Shown: positions 21,681 to 28,216 of the stretch, in pieces
Position numbering within the stretch: position 1 is the first letter of the stretch
Layout: the number at the start of each line of letters is the position of its first letter
From: Clostridiales bacterium
GTDB lineage: Bacteria; Bacillota; Clostridia; Oscillospirales; Ruminococcaceae
Reading direction: 5' to 3'
NCBI GenBank assembly: GCA_029007575.1
Contig: JAQXIB010000025.1
Location: 1-28,216, forward strand
Length of the DNA: 28,216 bases
The notes under the pieces: model-generated
Told to the model about the DNA's origin: nothing
What the model saw: only the letters and a program-made list of their open reading frames with translations
Database searches by the model: none
Made by a program: the position numbers and the translations under genes

Positions 21681-22778
21681 ATGAAGCCGGAAGCATTACC
21701 TCAATTTTTGTTTGGAACAGATGCTGTTCTGCGGTTTGAAAAGTCGATTCAGATTCATTTTACCGAAAAACGACAGGTGTTAAGCAGTTCTCCCCTCAAC
21801 GGCGGATATCGGGAGGATCTGTCTGGCGTGTTCAATTTTGATGAAACGCCGGCAAAAGGTAGAAATTGCGTCATGCGTGCGCCGACCTATGAGCAGCATA
21901 TGCAGATTGTGGCAAAGGAGCTGGGATTTGATCCGGCACATTGCGCGGGCTTGAGCACGGCGGCACATATGAAATATGCCGCTTCCGTTTCAGACAGTTA
22001 TAACGGTACCACTGTCACGGCGATTGTGACAGGAGGAATCAACAAAAACGGCGGCAGAGCGGGGGATCCTGCTTCCTGGGACGAGCGGGCATTTAACGAC
22101 GCCAACCGACAGCACGGCACGGTCAACATCATCTTGGCGGTTGATTCTCATTTGTCGGAGGGGGCGATGACCAAGGCGGTGATTACCGCGACGGAGGCCA
22201 AAACCGCGGCAATTCAGGAATTGCTGGCGCAAAGCTTCTATTCCGACGGACTTGCCACCGGTACCGGAACGGATGGCATCATGGTGATCGCCAATCCGCA
22301 ATCCGGAATTTATCTGACCGATGCAGGACAGCATAGCAAGCTGGGCGAGCTGATCGGCAGCACCGTTCTCGCGGCAGTGAAGCGGGCGCTTTACCTGCAA
22401 ACCGGATTGGGTTATCAGCAACAGCATAATGTATTTTGCCGCATGAGGCGTTTCGGAGTGACCGAGCAGGCTTTGACAGAGCGTTTTATGGAATACAAAC
22501 CATCGCCGGAGCAACTCAGACTTTTTCGGCAAAATATCAAGAAAATGGCTTTACAGGACGAATTGCTGACATATACCTCTCTTTACGCACACTTATTGGA
22601 TCAGTTAAAATGGGGAATGCTTTCCGTCCCGGAAGCGATCTGCGCAGGAAATCGGTTGCTTTGCTTGATGAACATGGAATACCGAATATCTGATCTTTCC
22701 GATAACGGTTACGCGGAAATGATTGCACAGTATCAAAACGGATTGTTTGACAAAATGGTCGGCAATGTTTTGGAATAG
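21681..22778 (+). CDS. cbiZ: Adenosylcobinamide amidohydrolase, with C-terminal extension
   Basis: CbiZ hydrolyses the aminopropanol amide of adenosylcobinamide, and of some complete cobamides, to release adenosylcobyric acid so the lower ligand can be replaced. The CbiZ core spans about residues 15-240 of 365. It contains G-L-S-T-A-A near 90, V-T-A-I-V-T-G-G-I-N near 112, and G-R-A-G-D-P near 125. G-T-V-N-I-I-L at 146, T-A-T-E-A-K-T-A-A-I-Q-E-L near 169 and L-A-T-G-T-G-T-D-G-I near 191 follow. About 125 further residues, mostly helical-looking, are not part of the core. Start choice is uncertain: ATG 21681 begins close to the family start, ATG 21654 adds nine residues, and neither has a textbook ribosome binding site. 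As the last gene of the uptake operon, it links import to the rebuilding enzymes encoded at 7801-13515. Confidence 0.92.
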   Translation: MKPEALPQFLFGTDAVLRFEKSIQIHFTEKRQVLSSSPLNGGYREDLSGVFNFDETPAKGRNCVMRAPTYEQHMQIVAKELGFDPAHCAGLSTAAHMKYAASVSDSYNGTTVTAIVTGGINKNGGRAGDPASWDERAFNDANRQHGTVNIILAVDSHLSEGAMTKAVITATEAKTAAIQELLAQSFYSDGLATGTGTDGIMVIANPQSGIYLTDAGQHSKLGELIGSTVLAAVKRALYLQTGLGYQQQHNVFCRMRRFGVTEQALTERFMEYKPSPEQLRLFRQNIKKMALQDELLTYTSLYAHLLDQLKWGMLSVPEAICAGNRLLCLMNMEYRISDLSDNGYAEMIAQYQNGLFDKMVGNVLE

Positions 22779-22805
22779 ATACAGAAAAAGATTTGCTGTA
22801 CTACT

Positions 22806-22835
22806 TGCTTTTTCGGTAAAAAATCAAGTATAATA
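22806..22835 (+). promoter_or_regulatory. Sigma-A type promoter ahead of the amidase and radA
   Basis: TTGCTT (22806-22811) and a perfect TATAAT (22830-22835) are 18 bases apart, 72 bases upstream of the amidase start. No convincing terminator for the uptake operon lies between 22778 and here. Confidence 0.65.
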
Positions 22836-22906
22836 ACAGTAGTCTTTCATAGATCACCTTTTTTTCTCATATCTTTATGATAGAACAGAAAAAAGGTGGC
22901 AAGGCT

Positions 22907-23617
22907 ATGAGAGAGGCAAAACGGAAGTGGATTCCTATCGCTGTCATGTTGGCGGCGGCAGTGATTGTTTACTTAGTAGTCAATTTTATCAACCGAAGCA
23001 GTCCGGTATCCGTTTCTTCTGTTAACCGGATCGATACGGTCGTCATCGATGCCGGTCACGGAGGTATTGACGGAGGGGCAACCGGCATCGGCGGAGTTGT
23101 TGAGAAAAATATCAATTTGCAGATTGCATTGAAACTAAAAAATATTTTGCAGACCAACGGATATCGGGTGGTGATGATTCGGGAAACCGACACTTCGATT
23201 CACAGCTCTGGCAAAAGTATCGCTCAGCAGAAAAAATCCGACATGAATAATCGCCTGAAAATCATCAATGAAACGCCTGACTCTCTGACGGTATCCATTC
23301 ATCAGAATCATTTTGAGCAACAGCAATACAGCGGAGCGCAGATGTTTTACGGAAAGGTCAACGAAAGCAGCCGTATTTTAGCGGATTGCATTCAAAAGCG
23401 CTTTGTCAGCAATTTGCAAAATGATAATAAACGGGAAATCAAGCAGGCGGGAAAAGAACTGTATTTGATGTATTACGCAAAAACGCCCATCGTATTGGTG
23501 GAATGCGGATTTTTGTCCAATCCGATTGAGTCCGCGCTGCTATCTGATGATACATATCAGAATAAAGTGGCATTTACGATTTTCTCCGGTATTATGGATT
23601 ATCTGCAGGCTGTATAG
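22907..23617 (+). CDS. cwlD: N-acetylmuramoyl-L-alanine amidase, CwlD-like (Amidase_3)
   Basis: The 236-residue protein has an N-terminal membrane segment (about 7-26) that acts as signal or anchor. It is followed by a zinc amidase domain that cuts the bond between muramic acid and the peptide stem of peptidoglycan. Zinc ligands are visible: His in D-A-G-H-G-G-I-D near residue 50, Glu in V-V-E-K-N-I-N, and His in V-S-I-H-Q-N-H-F. The catalytic Glu lies in V-L-V-E-C-G-F-L-S-N-P. Size, layout and the position before radA fit CwlD, the spore-cortex enzyme that makes muramic-delta-lactam precursors. A vegetative amidase of the same family is possible, so the symbol is tentative. ATG 22907 has AAAAGGTGG 8 bases upstream; ATG 22877 lacks a ribosome binding site. 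Confidence 0.87.
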   Translation: MREAKRKWIPIAVMLAAAVIVYLVVNFINRSSPVSVSSVNRIDTVVIDAGHGGIDGGATGIGGVVEKNINLQIALKLKNILQTNGYRVVMIRETDTSIHSSGKSIAQQKKSDMNNRLKIINETPDSLTVSIHQNHFEQQQYSGAQMFYGKVNESSRILADCIQKRFVSNLQNDNKREIKQAGKELYLMYYAKTPIVLVECGFLSNPIESALLSDDTYQNKVAFTIFSGIMDYLQAV

Positions 23618-23658
23618 CTTGCAGGAAAGAATGTTTAACAGAGAGGAATTGCTTCAGC

Positions 23659-25041
23659 ATGGCAAAAGCGAAGGAAGTTTATGTGTGTAATCAGTGCGGT
23701 TATGAAACCGCAAAATGGATGGGAAAATGTCCGAGCTGCAATGCGTGGAACACGTTAGAAGAACAGGAATCCGTTGTGCAACCGAAATCCCAAAAAGCAC
23801 AGTTAAACGGCGGCAAGGCAATCTCCAGCGCAAATATTTATAAGATGAACGAAATCGATACCGATGATGAAATACGGTATTATACCGGTGTCGGTGAGCT
23901 GGATCGCGTCTTGGGCGGCGGTATTGTCAAAGGCTCCTTAGTCTTGTTAGGCGGCGATCCCGGTATTGGTAAATCGACCTTGCTTTTGCAGATCTGTGAG
24001 TTTCTGGGACACAATTTATCGATTTTGTACGTATCGGGCGAGGAATCGGTGCGGCAGTTGAAATTGCGTGCTTCGCGGTTGGGCGTTAACAGCGATAATT
24101 TGTATGTTGTGGCAAACACCGATATTGAGTCGGTTGCGAATACGATTTTGGCACAAAAACCGGATATTGTCATGGTGGATTCGATACAGACGATGTCTTT
24201 GGCGGCGCTCAATTCGTCGCCGGGCAGTGTCACGCAGGTGCGGGAATGCACCAACCTGTTGCTTCGGGTGGCAAAAGGGGAGGATATCCCTATTTTTATC
24301 GTGGGCCATGTTAACAAAGACGGAGCAATCGCCGGTCCGAAAGTGCTGGAGCACATCGTTGATGCAGTGCTCTATTTTGAGGGGGATCGCAACTTATCCT
24401 ATCGGATCCTGCGTGCTGTGAAAAACAGATACGGATCGACTAATGAAATCGGCGTTTTTGAAATGCGGGATAATGGCCTAACCGAGGTCCCGAATCCGTC
24501 TACGATGCTGTTGTCTGGCAGACCGCAGGATGTCAGCGGCACCTGCATCGCCTGTGTCATGGAGGGAACGCGTCCGATTTTAGCAGATGTGCAGGCGTTG
24601 GTGACCAAAACCGGCTTCGGAACGCCCAGACGCACCTCGACCGGTTTTGATTATAATCGTATGTCGCTGATTATTGCGGTGCTGGAAAAGCGAGCCGGAT
24701 ATTTCTTCGGCAATCTGGACACCTATGTCAACGTAGTGGGCGGCTTGCGTCTGGATGAACCGGCGGCGGATCTTTCGATTGCGCTTGCTTTGGTATCCAG
24801 TTTGAGAGATAAACCGATTGACAACGGTTTGGTGGCGTTCGGAGAGTTGGGACTTGCGGGGGAGGTACGCTCGGTATCCCATGCGGTATCGAGGATCATG
24901 GAAGCAGATCGTCTGGGCTTCTCAAAATGCATCGTGCCGGCGCAATCGTTAAGAGAAGTGAAACATCTCGATCAGCTCCGGATCGAGGTGATCGGTGTAT
25001 CCAATATTAAGCAGGCTTTCGCGGCGTTGGAGAAAAAATAA
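23659..25041 (+). CDS. radA: DNA repair protein RadA (Sms)
   Basis: RadA is a hexameric DnaB-like helicase that extends D-loops made by RecA during recombination and transformation. The 460-residue protein has the N-terminal C4 zinc finger C-x-x-C-G-Y-E-T-x-K-W-M-G-K-C-P-x-C and Walker A G-G-D-P-G-I-G-K-S-T near residue 98. It also has Walker B V-M-V-D-S-I-Q-T, the RadA motif K-N-R-Y-G-S (usually KNRFGS) near 255, and a C-terminal Lon-protease-like domain with G-G-L-R-L-D-E-P-A-A-D-L. Length is normal for the family. GAGAGGA precedes the ATG. The gene is 41 bases after the amidase and ends in a strong terminator shared with the convergent anti-sigma gene. Confidence 0.97.
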   Translation: MAKAKEVYVCNQCGYETAKWMGKCPSCNAWNTLEEQESVVQPKSQKAQLNGGKAISSANIYKMNEIDTDDEIRYYTGVGELDRVLGGGIVKGSLVLLGGDPGIGKSTLLLQICEFLGHNLSILYVSGEESVRQLKLRASRLGVNSDNLYVVANTDIESVANTILAQKPDIVMVDSIQTMSLAALNSSPGSVTQVRECTNLLLRVAKGEDIPIFIVGHVNKDGAIAGPKVLEHIVDAVLYFEGDRNLSYRILRAVKNRYGSTNEIGVFEMRDNGLTEVPNPSTMLLSGRPQDVSGTCIACVMEGTRPILADVQALVTKTGFGTPRRTSTGFDYNRMSLIIAVLEKRAGYFFGNLDTYVNVVGGLRLDEPAADLSIALALVSSLRDKPIDNGLVAFGELGLAGEVRSVSHAVSRIMEADRLGFSKCIVPAQSLREVKHLDQLRIEVIGVSNIKQAFAALEKK

Positions 25042-25102
25042 CATCAGATAAAATGCCCCCGCTCGGTAACTACCTGAGCGGGGGCATTGTGTCTGATGTT
25101 TT
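25040..25102. terminator. Bidirectional terminator between radA and the anti-sigma gene
   Basis: AATGCCCCCGCTC (25052-25064) pairs with GAGCGGGGGCATT (25076-25088). An outer AACATCAGA/TCTGATGTT pairing (25040-25048 with 25092-25100) extends the stem, and T-runs flank it on both strands. The two genes converge here, so one hairpin probably serves both. Confidence 0.88.
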
Positions 25103-25104
25103 GA

Positions 25105-25869
25105 TTATCCCGGATAATAAGTACAAATGATATTGGATAATTTTTGGGCTATTTTTTCTGCATCAACATCTTCAGTTGTCGAATTGACCGTCACATACAT
25201 AGGACACAGTTGCCCGTTTTGTCCTGACATGGTGAGCATCAAATCATACGTTCTGCTTTCATCTTGAATCAGAATATCTGCTTTTCCGACGACAAATCCG
25301 TCATCAGCCTTAAATTCCACATTATTGTAACGTACTAGTTTGAATCCGTGGCTGAAAAAATCAGTCATATTGCGAATAAACAAGGATTTTTCTTTTGAAA
25401 TGGATTCTTGGTTCGGTAAATCATTATTTTCGGGTAATATTCCTGAAAAATAAAATAAGTCTGCTGCTTTATCGTATTCTTCGGATATCAGAAAGCGCAT
25501 TGCTTTTTCAGCTTTTATTTTGGATGATATGCTGGTGAATGTTGGACCTTCGCCGCTAATCCATTCATTATAACTTAAAAACAGCAGCAATACGGTTAAA
25601 GATACGATAATTGCTGTAACGATGGAAACAAGAATCGTATACTTTTTATTTTTTTTTGCAATAACAGCAAAAGGCTTTTTTGCTTGGGCAAAAGTTGTTT
25701 CATCTATTACAGCAGGAGATTTGATTTCTGTTTGAAACATCTCCAGTAAATGCTTACACTGATCACAGGATTGTAAGTGTTCTTCAATGAAAGCAGCAGT
25801 ATCTTGACTGCACAGATGGTCCACGTATAAAGGCAGCAGATCATTTATAATATTACAGGTTATCTTCAT
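25105..25869 (-). CDS. Zinc-finger anti-sigma factor, single membrane segment
   Basis: Anti-sigma factors of this type hold an ECF sigma factor at the membrane until a signal releases it. The 254-residue protein starts M-K-I-T-C-N-I-I-N-D-L-L-P-L-Y and carries the zf-HC2 motif H-L-Q-S-C-D-Q-C near residue 31. A membrane segment lies near 75-97, and about 155 residues then lie outside. That outer part (F-T-S-I-S-S-K-I-K-A-E-K-A, and a beta-rich stretch ending C-P-M-Y-V-T-V-N-S-T) is not a domain I recognise. ATG 25869 has AAAGGA about 10 bases upstream and overlaps the sigma gene by 17 bases. A TTG at 25878 would add three residues. Confidence 0.88.
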   Translation of the reverse strand: MKITCNIINDLLPLYVDHLCSQDTAAFIEEHLQSCDQCKHLLEMFQTEIKSPAVIDETTFAQAKKPFAVIAKKNKKYTILVSIVTAIIVSLTVLLLFLSYNEWISGEGPTFTSISSKIKAEKAMRFLISEEYDKAADLFYFSGILPENNDLPNQESISKEKSLFIRNMTDFFSHGFKLVRYNNVEFKADDGFVVGKADILIQDESRTYDLMLTMSGQNGQLCPMYVTVNSTTEDVDAEKIAQKLSNIICTYYPG

Positions 25870-26362
25870 TTGTTTCAATCCTTTCCATTAGTTTGATTTT
25901 TGCTCGGTAATAGGTGACTCTTGCCCAGTTTTCATTTTTATCAAAGATTTCTCCTATATCATGGTAAGAAAGATCGGCAGAAGTCCTCAATAAAAACACT
26001 TCGCAATACGGTGAATTTAATGCGTTTATCTGTTTATAAAGAGTAATGATTTCTGCTCTTTTTTCGGCTTGGCTTTCTGTGGATTCGTCTGTATCATGAT
26101 TGATTTCATTGATCATGTTATCAAAATTAACGCTTTGATAATGCTTGGATTTTTTTAGATAATCATAATATAAATGTTTTGCTATTTGACATAGCCATAC
26201 CGACATTTTACATTTTCCGTTATATCGATGAATGGATTTTACGGCTTGATAAAATGTTTCTTGTGTTAATTCTTCGGACAATTCCGGATTGGCAGTTAAA
26301 CAGATCAGAAATCGCTTGACATCATCAGCATATAACTGATAAATCTCTTGTAAATCTGACAT
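25853..26362 (-). CDS. ECF-type RNA polymerase sigma factor
   Basis: The 169-residue protein has region 2 at about residues 5-75 (F-L-I-C-L-T-A-N-P-E-L-S-E-E-L-T-Q-E-T-F, then W-L-C-Q-I-A-K-H-L-Y-Y-D-Y-L-K-K). Region 4 lies at about 108-160, with the helix-turn-helix L-S-Y-H-D-I-G-E-I-F-D-K-N-E-N-W-A-R-V. There is no region 1.1 or 3, as usual for extracytoplasmic-function factors. CAGGAGGC precedes the ATG. The overlapping anti-sigma gene downstream makes this a standard sigma/anti-sigma pair. The stimulus and target promoters cannot be read from the window; I saw no clear copy of an ECF-type promoter before other genes here. Confidence 0.95.
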   Translation of the reverse strand: MSDLQEIYQLYADDVKRFLICLTANPELSEELTQETFYQAVKSIHRYNGKCKMSVWLCQIAKHLYYDYLKKSKHYQSVNFDNMINEINHDTDESTESQAEKRAEIITLYKQINALNSPYCEVFLLRTSADLSYHDIGEIFDKNENWARVTYYRAKIKLMERIETNEDNL

Positions 26363-26413
26363 TTTTTGCCTCCTGTTGTTAAAAATTTGATTTGTTCAGT
26401 AGTCATTATCTTA

Positions 26414-26443
26414 TATATAGAAACGATAGTTGTTTTGTTACAA
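26414..26443 (-). promoter_or_regulatory. Candidate promoter for the sigma/anti-sigma operon
   Basis: On the minus strand TTGTAA (26443-26438) is 18 bases from TATATA (26419-26414), about 50 bases before the sigma-factor ATG. A TGTAAC and a CGTTT also occur here, as in ECF promoters, but only about 11 bases apart, which is too close for the usual 16-17. Confidence 0.45.
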
Positions 26444-26456
26444 CTTTTGAACGAAG

Positions 26457-26489
26457 AAAAAATCGGCTGTCTGATTGAAAGAGACAGCC
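26457..26489 (-). terminator. Terminator after the metallophosphoesterase gene
   Basis: On the minus strand GGCTGTCT and AGACAGCC (plus-strand 26465-26472 and 26482-26489) form a perfect 8-bp stem followed within two bases by TTTTTT. It begins 13 bases after the stop codon and separates this operon from the sigma-factor promoter. Confidence 0.88.
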
Positions 26490-26502
26490 AACGAAAAGAA
26501 TA

Positions 26503-27369
26503 TTACTTCGGTGTTACTGTGATTTCCACGATTTCCGGGCAATTAAACAGCCGGAATGGAAATTCGCTGTTTCCCAGCCCGCGGCTGATGATCAGCTTAG
26601 GATGTTTCCCATGTATCCCCTCGGTGTATGTTGGAAAAAATCCTTGCCCCGGTGCGATAACCGGTCCGATCAAAGGCAGCCGGAATTGTCCGCCGTGTGC
26701 GTGTCCGGCAAGCATGAGGTCAAAATCATATTTTTGATAGGATGCGTTACCGATTGCGGCAAAATTTTCGGGATAGTGCGAAAGCAAGAGCTTAAATCCC
26801 TCATGCTGTGCCAACGTAGCAAACAAATCGGTATAATCATGGTATGAATACTTGCCTTTCTGCCTTTGGTAGTAATCCCGAAATGCCCCTTGATTCTCAT
26901 CTAATCCCAAAATCGTAATTTGGTTGTCTTTGATTGGCATTTCAACCAGCTCATTGATCAGAACGGTAATGCCGGCGCTTTTTAAAGCTGTCATGATTTC
27001 CTCAAATTTATCGCCGCGGTGTTCATGATTTCCCGAGATATATATGACCGGAACCTGAGTATTCAGTTGGCTTAAAAAAGAGGCTGCGTTTTCTATATTT
27101 ATCGAGCTGTCATCGATCAAATCTCCGGTAAAGGCAATGAGCTCGGGTTGACAATCTAAAACAGACTGATATAATTTTCGATTATTTTTTCCGAATCCTT
27201 TCCCGTGAAGATCAGACAGATGAACGATTCTAAATTCGGTGGAGATATCGGCGGAAACCGTATATTGCGTCGTTTCCAGATGATTATTTTGGAAATAAAG
27301 AAAAGCAAACAAAATAATAATGACCAGAAAAAGGATGACGATCGAAAGTAAGATGTTTTTGATATTCAA
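26503..27369 (-). CDS. Membrane-anchored metallophosphoesterase (YkuE/YaeI-like)
   Basis: The 288-residue protein has an N-terminal membrane segment (about 4-27) and a calcineurin-type phosphoesterase domain with the five metal-site motifs in order. These are L-S-D-L-H-G-K-G-F-G, F-T-G-D-L-I-D-D, I-S-G-N-H-E-H-R, L-L-S-H-Y-P and A-G-H-A-H-G-G-Q-F. Relatives act on phospholipid-type or nucleotide phosphoesters at the membrane; the substrate is unknown here. I propose TTG 27369 as start because GGAGGG lies 8 bases upstream and the membrane segment then begins at once. An ATG at 27414 would add 15 residues, overlaps the upstream gene by 14 bases and has no ribosome binding site. It is co-directional with the YwaF-like gene upstream. 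Confidence 0.88.
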   Translation of the reverse strand: MNIKNILLSIVILFLVIIILFAFLYFQNNHLETTQYTVSADISTEFRIVHLSDLHGKGFGKNNRKLYQSVLDCQPELIAFTGDLIDDSSINIENAASFLSQLNTQVPVIYISGNHEHRGDKFEEIMTALKSAGITVLINELVEMPIKDNQITILGLDENQGAFRDYYQRQKGKYSYHDYTDLFATLAQHEGFKLLLSHYPENFAAIGNASYQKYDFDLMLAGHAHGGQFRLPLIGPVIAPGQGFFPTYTEGIHGKHPKLIISRGLGNSEFPFRLFNCPEIVEITVTPK

Positions 27370-27400
27370 CGAAGTATCCCTCCGGCATTTTAAAACTCGA

Positions 27401-28192
27401 TCACGAAAGAGCATTTGCTTTTGCTATATCAGACGAAACAGGAAGTTTGTAATTGGAATGATTCCATATTCCTGCCGGGATATAGGCAATAAACATCATC
27501 GCAACACCGCAGATTTCTAACCATAAAATAGGTATGTTTAAATATTGCAAAAACGGAAAAAGCTTAATAATATGCGGCGGCAGAGTGTTGGTCATGATAT
27601 AATTGGTACCAAAGAGATTGTTAAAAACAAAGACAGACACAAAGATGATATTTCCTAAGAGGAAAGCCTTTTTAATATCTTTAAACACTACGGGATACTC
27701 CAGTACAAACAAGCAATACAGTCCTGCGAGCAGTAAAATATGATGGCTGATGACAAATTGATAAGACAGAAAACGATCGGCGCGCATCGGAGTATTGGGC
27801 CAGATCATGGCATGCAGGGGACCGACCCAGGTAAAAAAATAGACTGCGCGAAAGAGTTTTTGATTGCCGGTTATCAGAACATACATCAATAAATATCCGC
27901 TGATGAAGCAAAGATGCAACGGTAGATGCAATTTCCAACTGTAAACGCCCTTCAGGATAAAAAACAAATACAAAAACAACATATTTACAAAAAACAGCGC
28001 CGCCAGGACATAACGGAATTTTTCTTTCCATTTCCACTGTTTGAGCTGTTCTCGTTTTATGTACATAAAAATTCCAATCGCCAATGTGGATAATAAAAGA
28101 CAAATATGCGACCAACTGAACAGATTGATTTTATCTACTTGGTCTGTTTCGTCCAGAAAAAAATTAAGCCAAAACTCAGACAACAGATTCAT
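27401..28192 (-). CDS. YwaF-type integral membrane protein (TIGR02206 family)
   Basis: The 263-residue protein has about seven or eight membrane segments. Family features are the N-terminal F-S-W-S-H-I, L-P-L-H-L-C-F-I-S-G in the third to fourth segment region, W-V-G-P-L-H-A-M-I-W-P, and F-N-N-L-F-G-T-N-Y-I-M-T near residue 195. No function is established for this family as far as I know. The C terminus is polar. It ends 31 bases before the preferred start of the metallophosphoesterase and the two probably form one transcript. The start is near the window edge, so its promoter is not visible. Confidence 0.87.
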   Translation of the reverse strand: MNLLSEFWLNFFLDETDQVDKINLFSWSHICLLLSTLAIGIFMYIKREQLKQWKWKEKFRYVLAALFFVNMLFLYLFFILKGVYSWKLHLPLHLCFISGYLLMYVLITGNQKLFRAVYFFTWVGPLHAMIWPNTPMRADRFLSYQFVISHHILLLAGLYCLFVLEYPVVFKDIKKAFLLGNIIFVSVFVFNNLFGTNYIMTNTLPPHIIKLFPFLQYLNIPILWLEICGVAMMFIAYIPAGIWNHSNYKLPVSSDIAKANALS

Positions 28193-28216
28193 CTCGCTTT
28201 TTGTTATTATTGTATT

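Noticed and set aside
26400..26445. ECF-type autoregulated promoter (TGTAAC ... CGTTT) before the sigma-factor gene
   Set aside because: The two elements are only about 11 bases apart, while ECF promoters use about 16-17. A sigma-A type pair fits better.
1..28216. CRISPR arrays, tRNA/rRNA genes, insertion sequences, prophage or integration sites
   Set aside because: No regularly spaced repeats, transposase or integrase frames, or tRNA-like structures were found on either strand.

Overview
The window looks like a chromosomal segment of an anaerobic Gram-positive bacterium (Bacillota, probably class Clostridia; the genus cannot be fixed from sequence alone). The reasons are strong AGGAGG-type ribosome binding sites, sigma-A type promoters, a CwlD-like cell-wall amidase, an ECF-type transporter with a fused double ATPase, and a possible sortase-type anchor. 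There are no rRNA or tRNA genes, CRISPR arrays, transposases or phage genes.

Layout. (1) 1-2600: the 3' end of a class-3-like aldehyde dehydrogenase, a cation diffusion facilitator and an unrecognised membrane protein, closed by a clear terminator. (2) 2680-7319: a four-gene operon behind a TTGACA promoter whose start region carries a near-consensus DtxR/IdeR-type iron box and further GGTTAG inverted repeats. It encodes two exporter-fold ABC half-transporters (CydDC-like or YbtPQ/IrtAB-like), a YgbA-type cysteine-rich protein and a DUF454 membrane protein fused to a heavy-metal-associated domain. (3) 7376-13515: a sigma-A promoter, a cobalamin riboswitch, a terminator and the cobamide nucleotide-loop operon cobU-cobS-(short CobU paralogue)-cobC-cbiB-cobD-cobT. 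(4) 13577-22778: a second promoter, cobalamin riboswitch and terminator ahead of an uptake operon. It encodes a secreted beta-propeller protein with a stalk and wall/membrane anchor, a membrane-anchored DUF4430 (transcobalamin-like) protein, EcfT, a fused EcfA1A2, an ECF S component and the amidohydrolase CbiZ. (5) 22806-25041: cwlD-like amidase and radA. (6) 25105-28192, minus strand: an ECF sigma factor with its anti-sigma factor, then a metallophosphoesterase and a YwaF-type membrane protein.

How the parts work together. Regions 3 and 4 read as one cobamide scavenging and remodelling system under two related B12 riboswitches. Surface proteins would capture cobamides or cobinamide and the ECF module would import them. 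CbiZ would cut the amide bond to give cobyric acid, and CobD/CbiB, CobU/CobS, CobT and CobC would rebuild a cobamide with the base this cell prefers. No corrin-ring genes, corrinoid adenosyltransferase or L-threonine kinase gene lies in the window.

The best candidate for an under-described system is the beta-propeller plus DUF4430 surface pair. It is a possible Gram-positive counterpart of the Bacteroides BtuG strategy and of mammalian transcobalamin. Other points to follow are the iron-box operon and the paired full-length and shortened CobU proteins, each lacking a different part of the usual active site. All functions are inferred from sequence; nothing was searched or computed.
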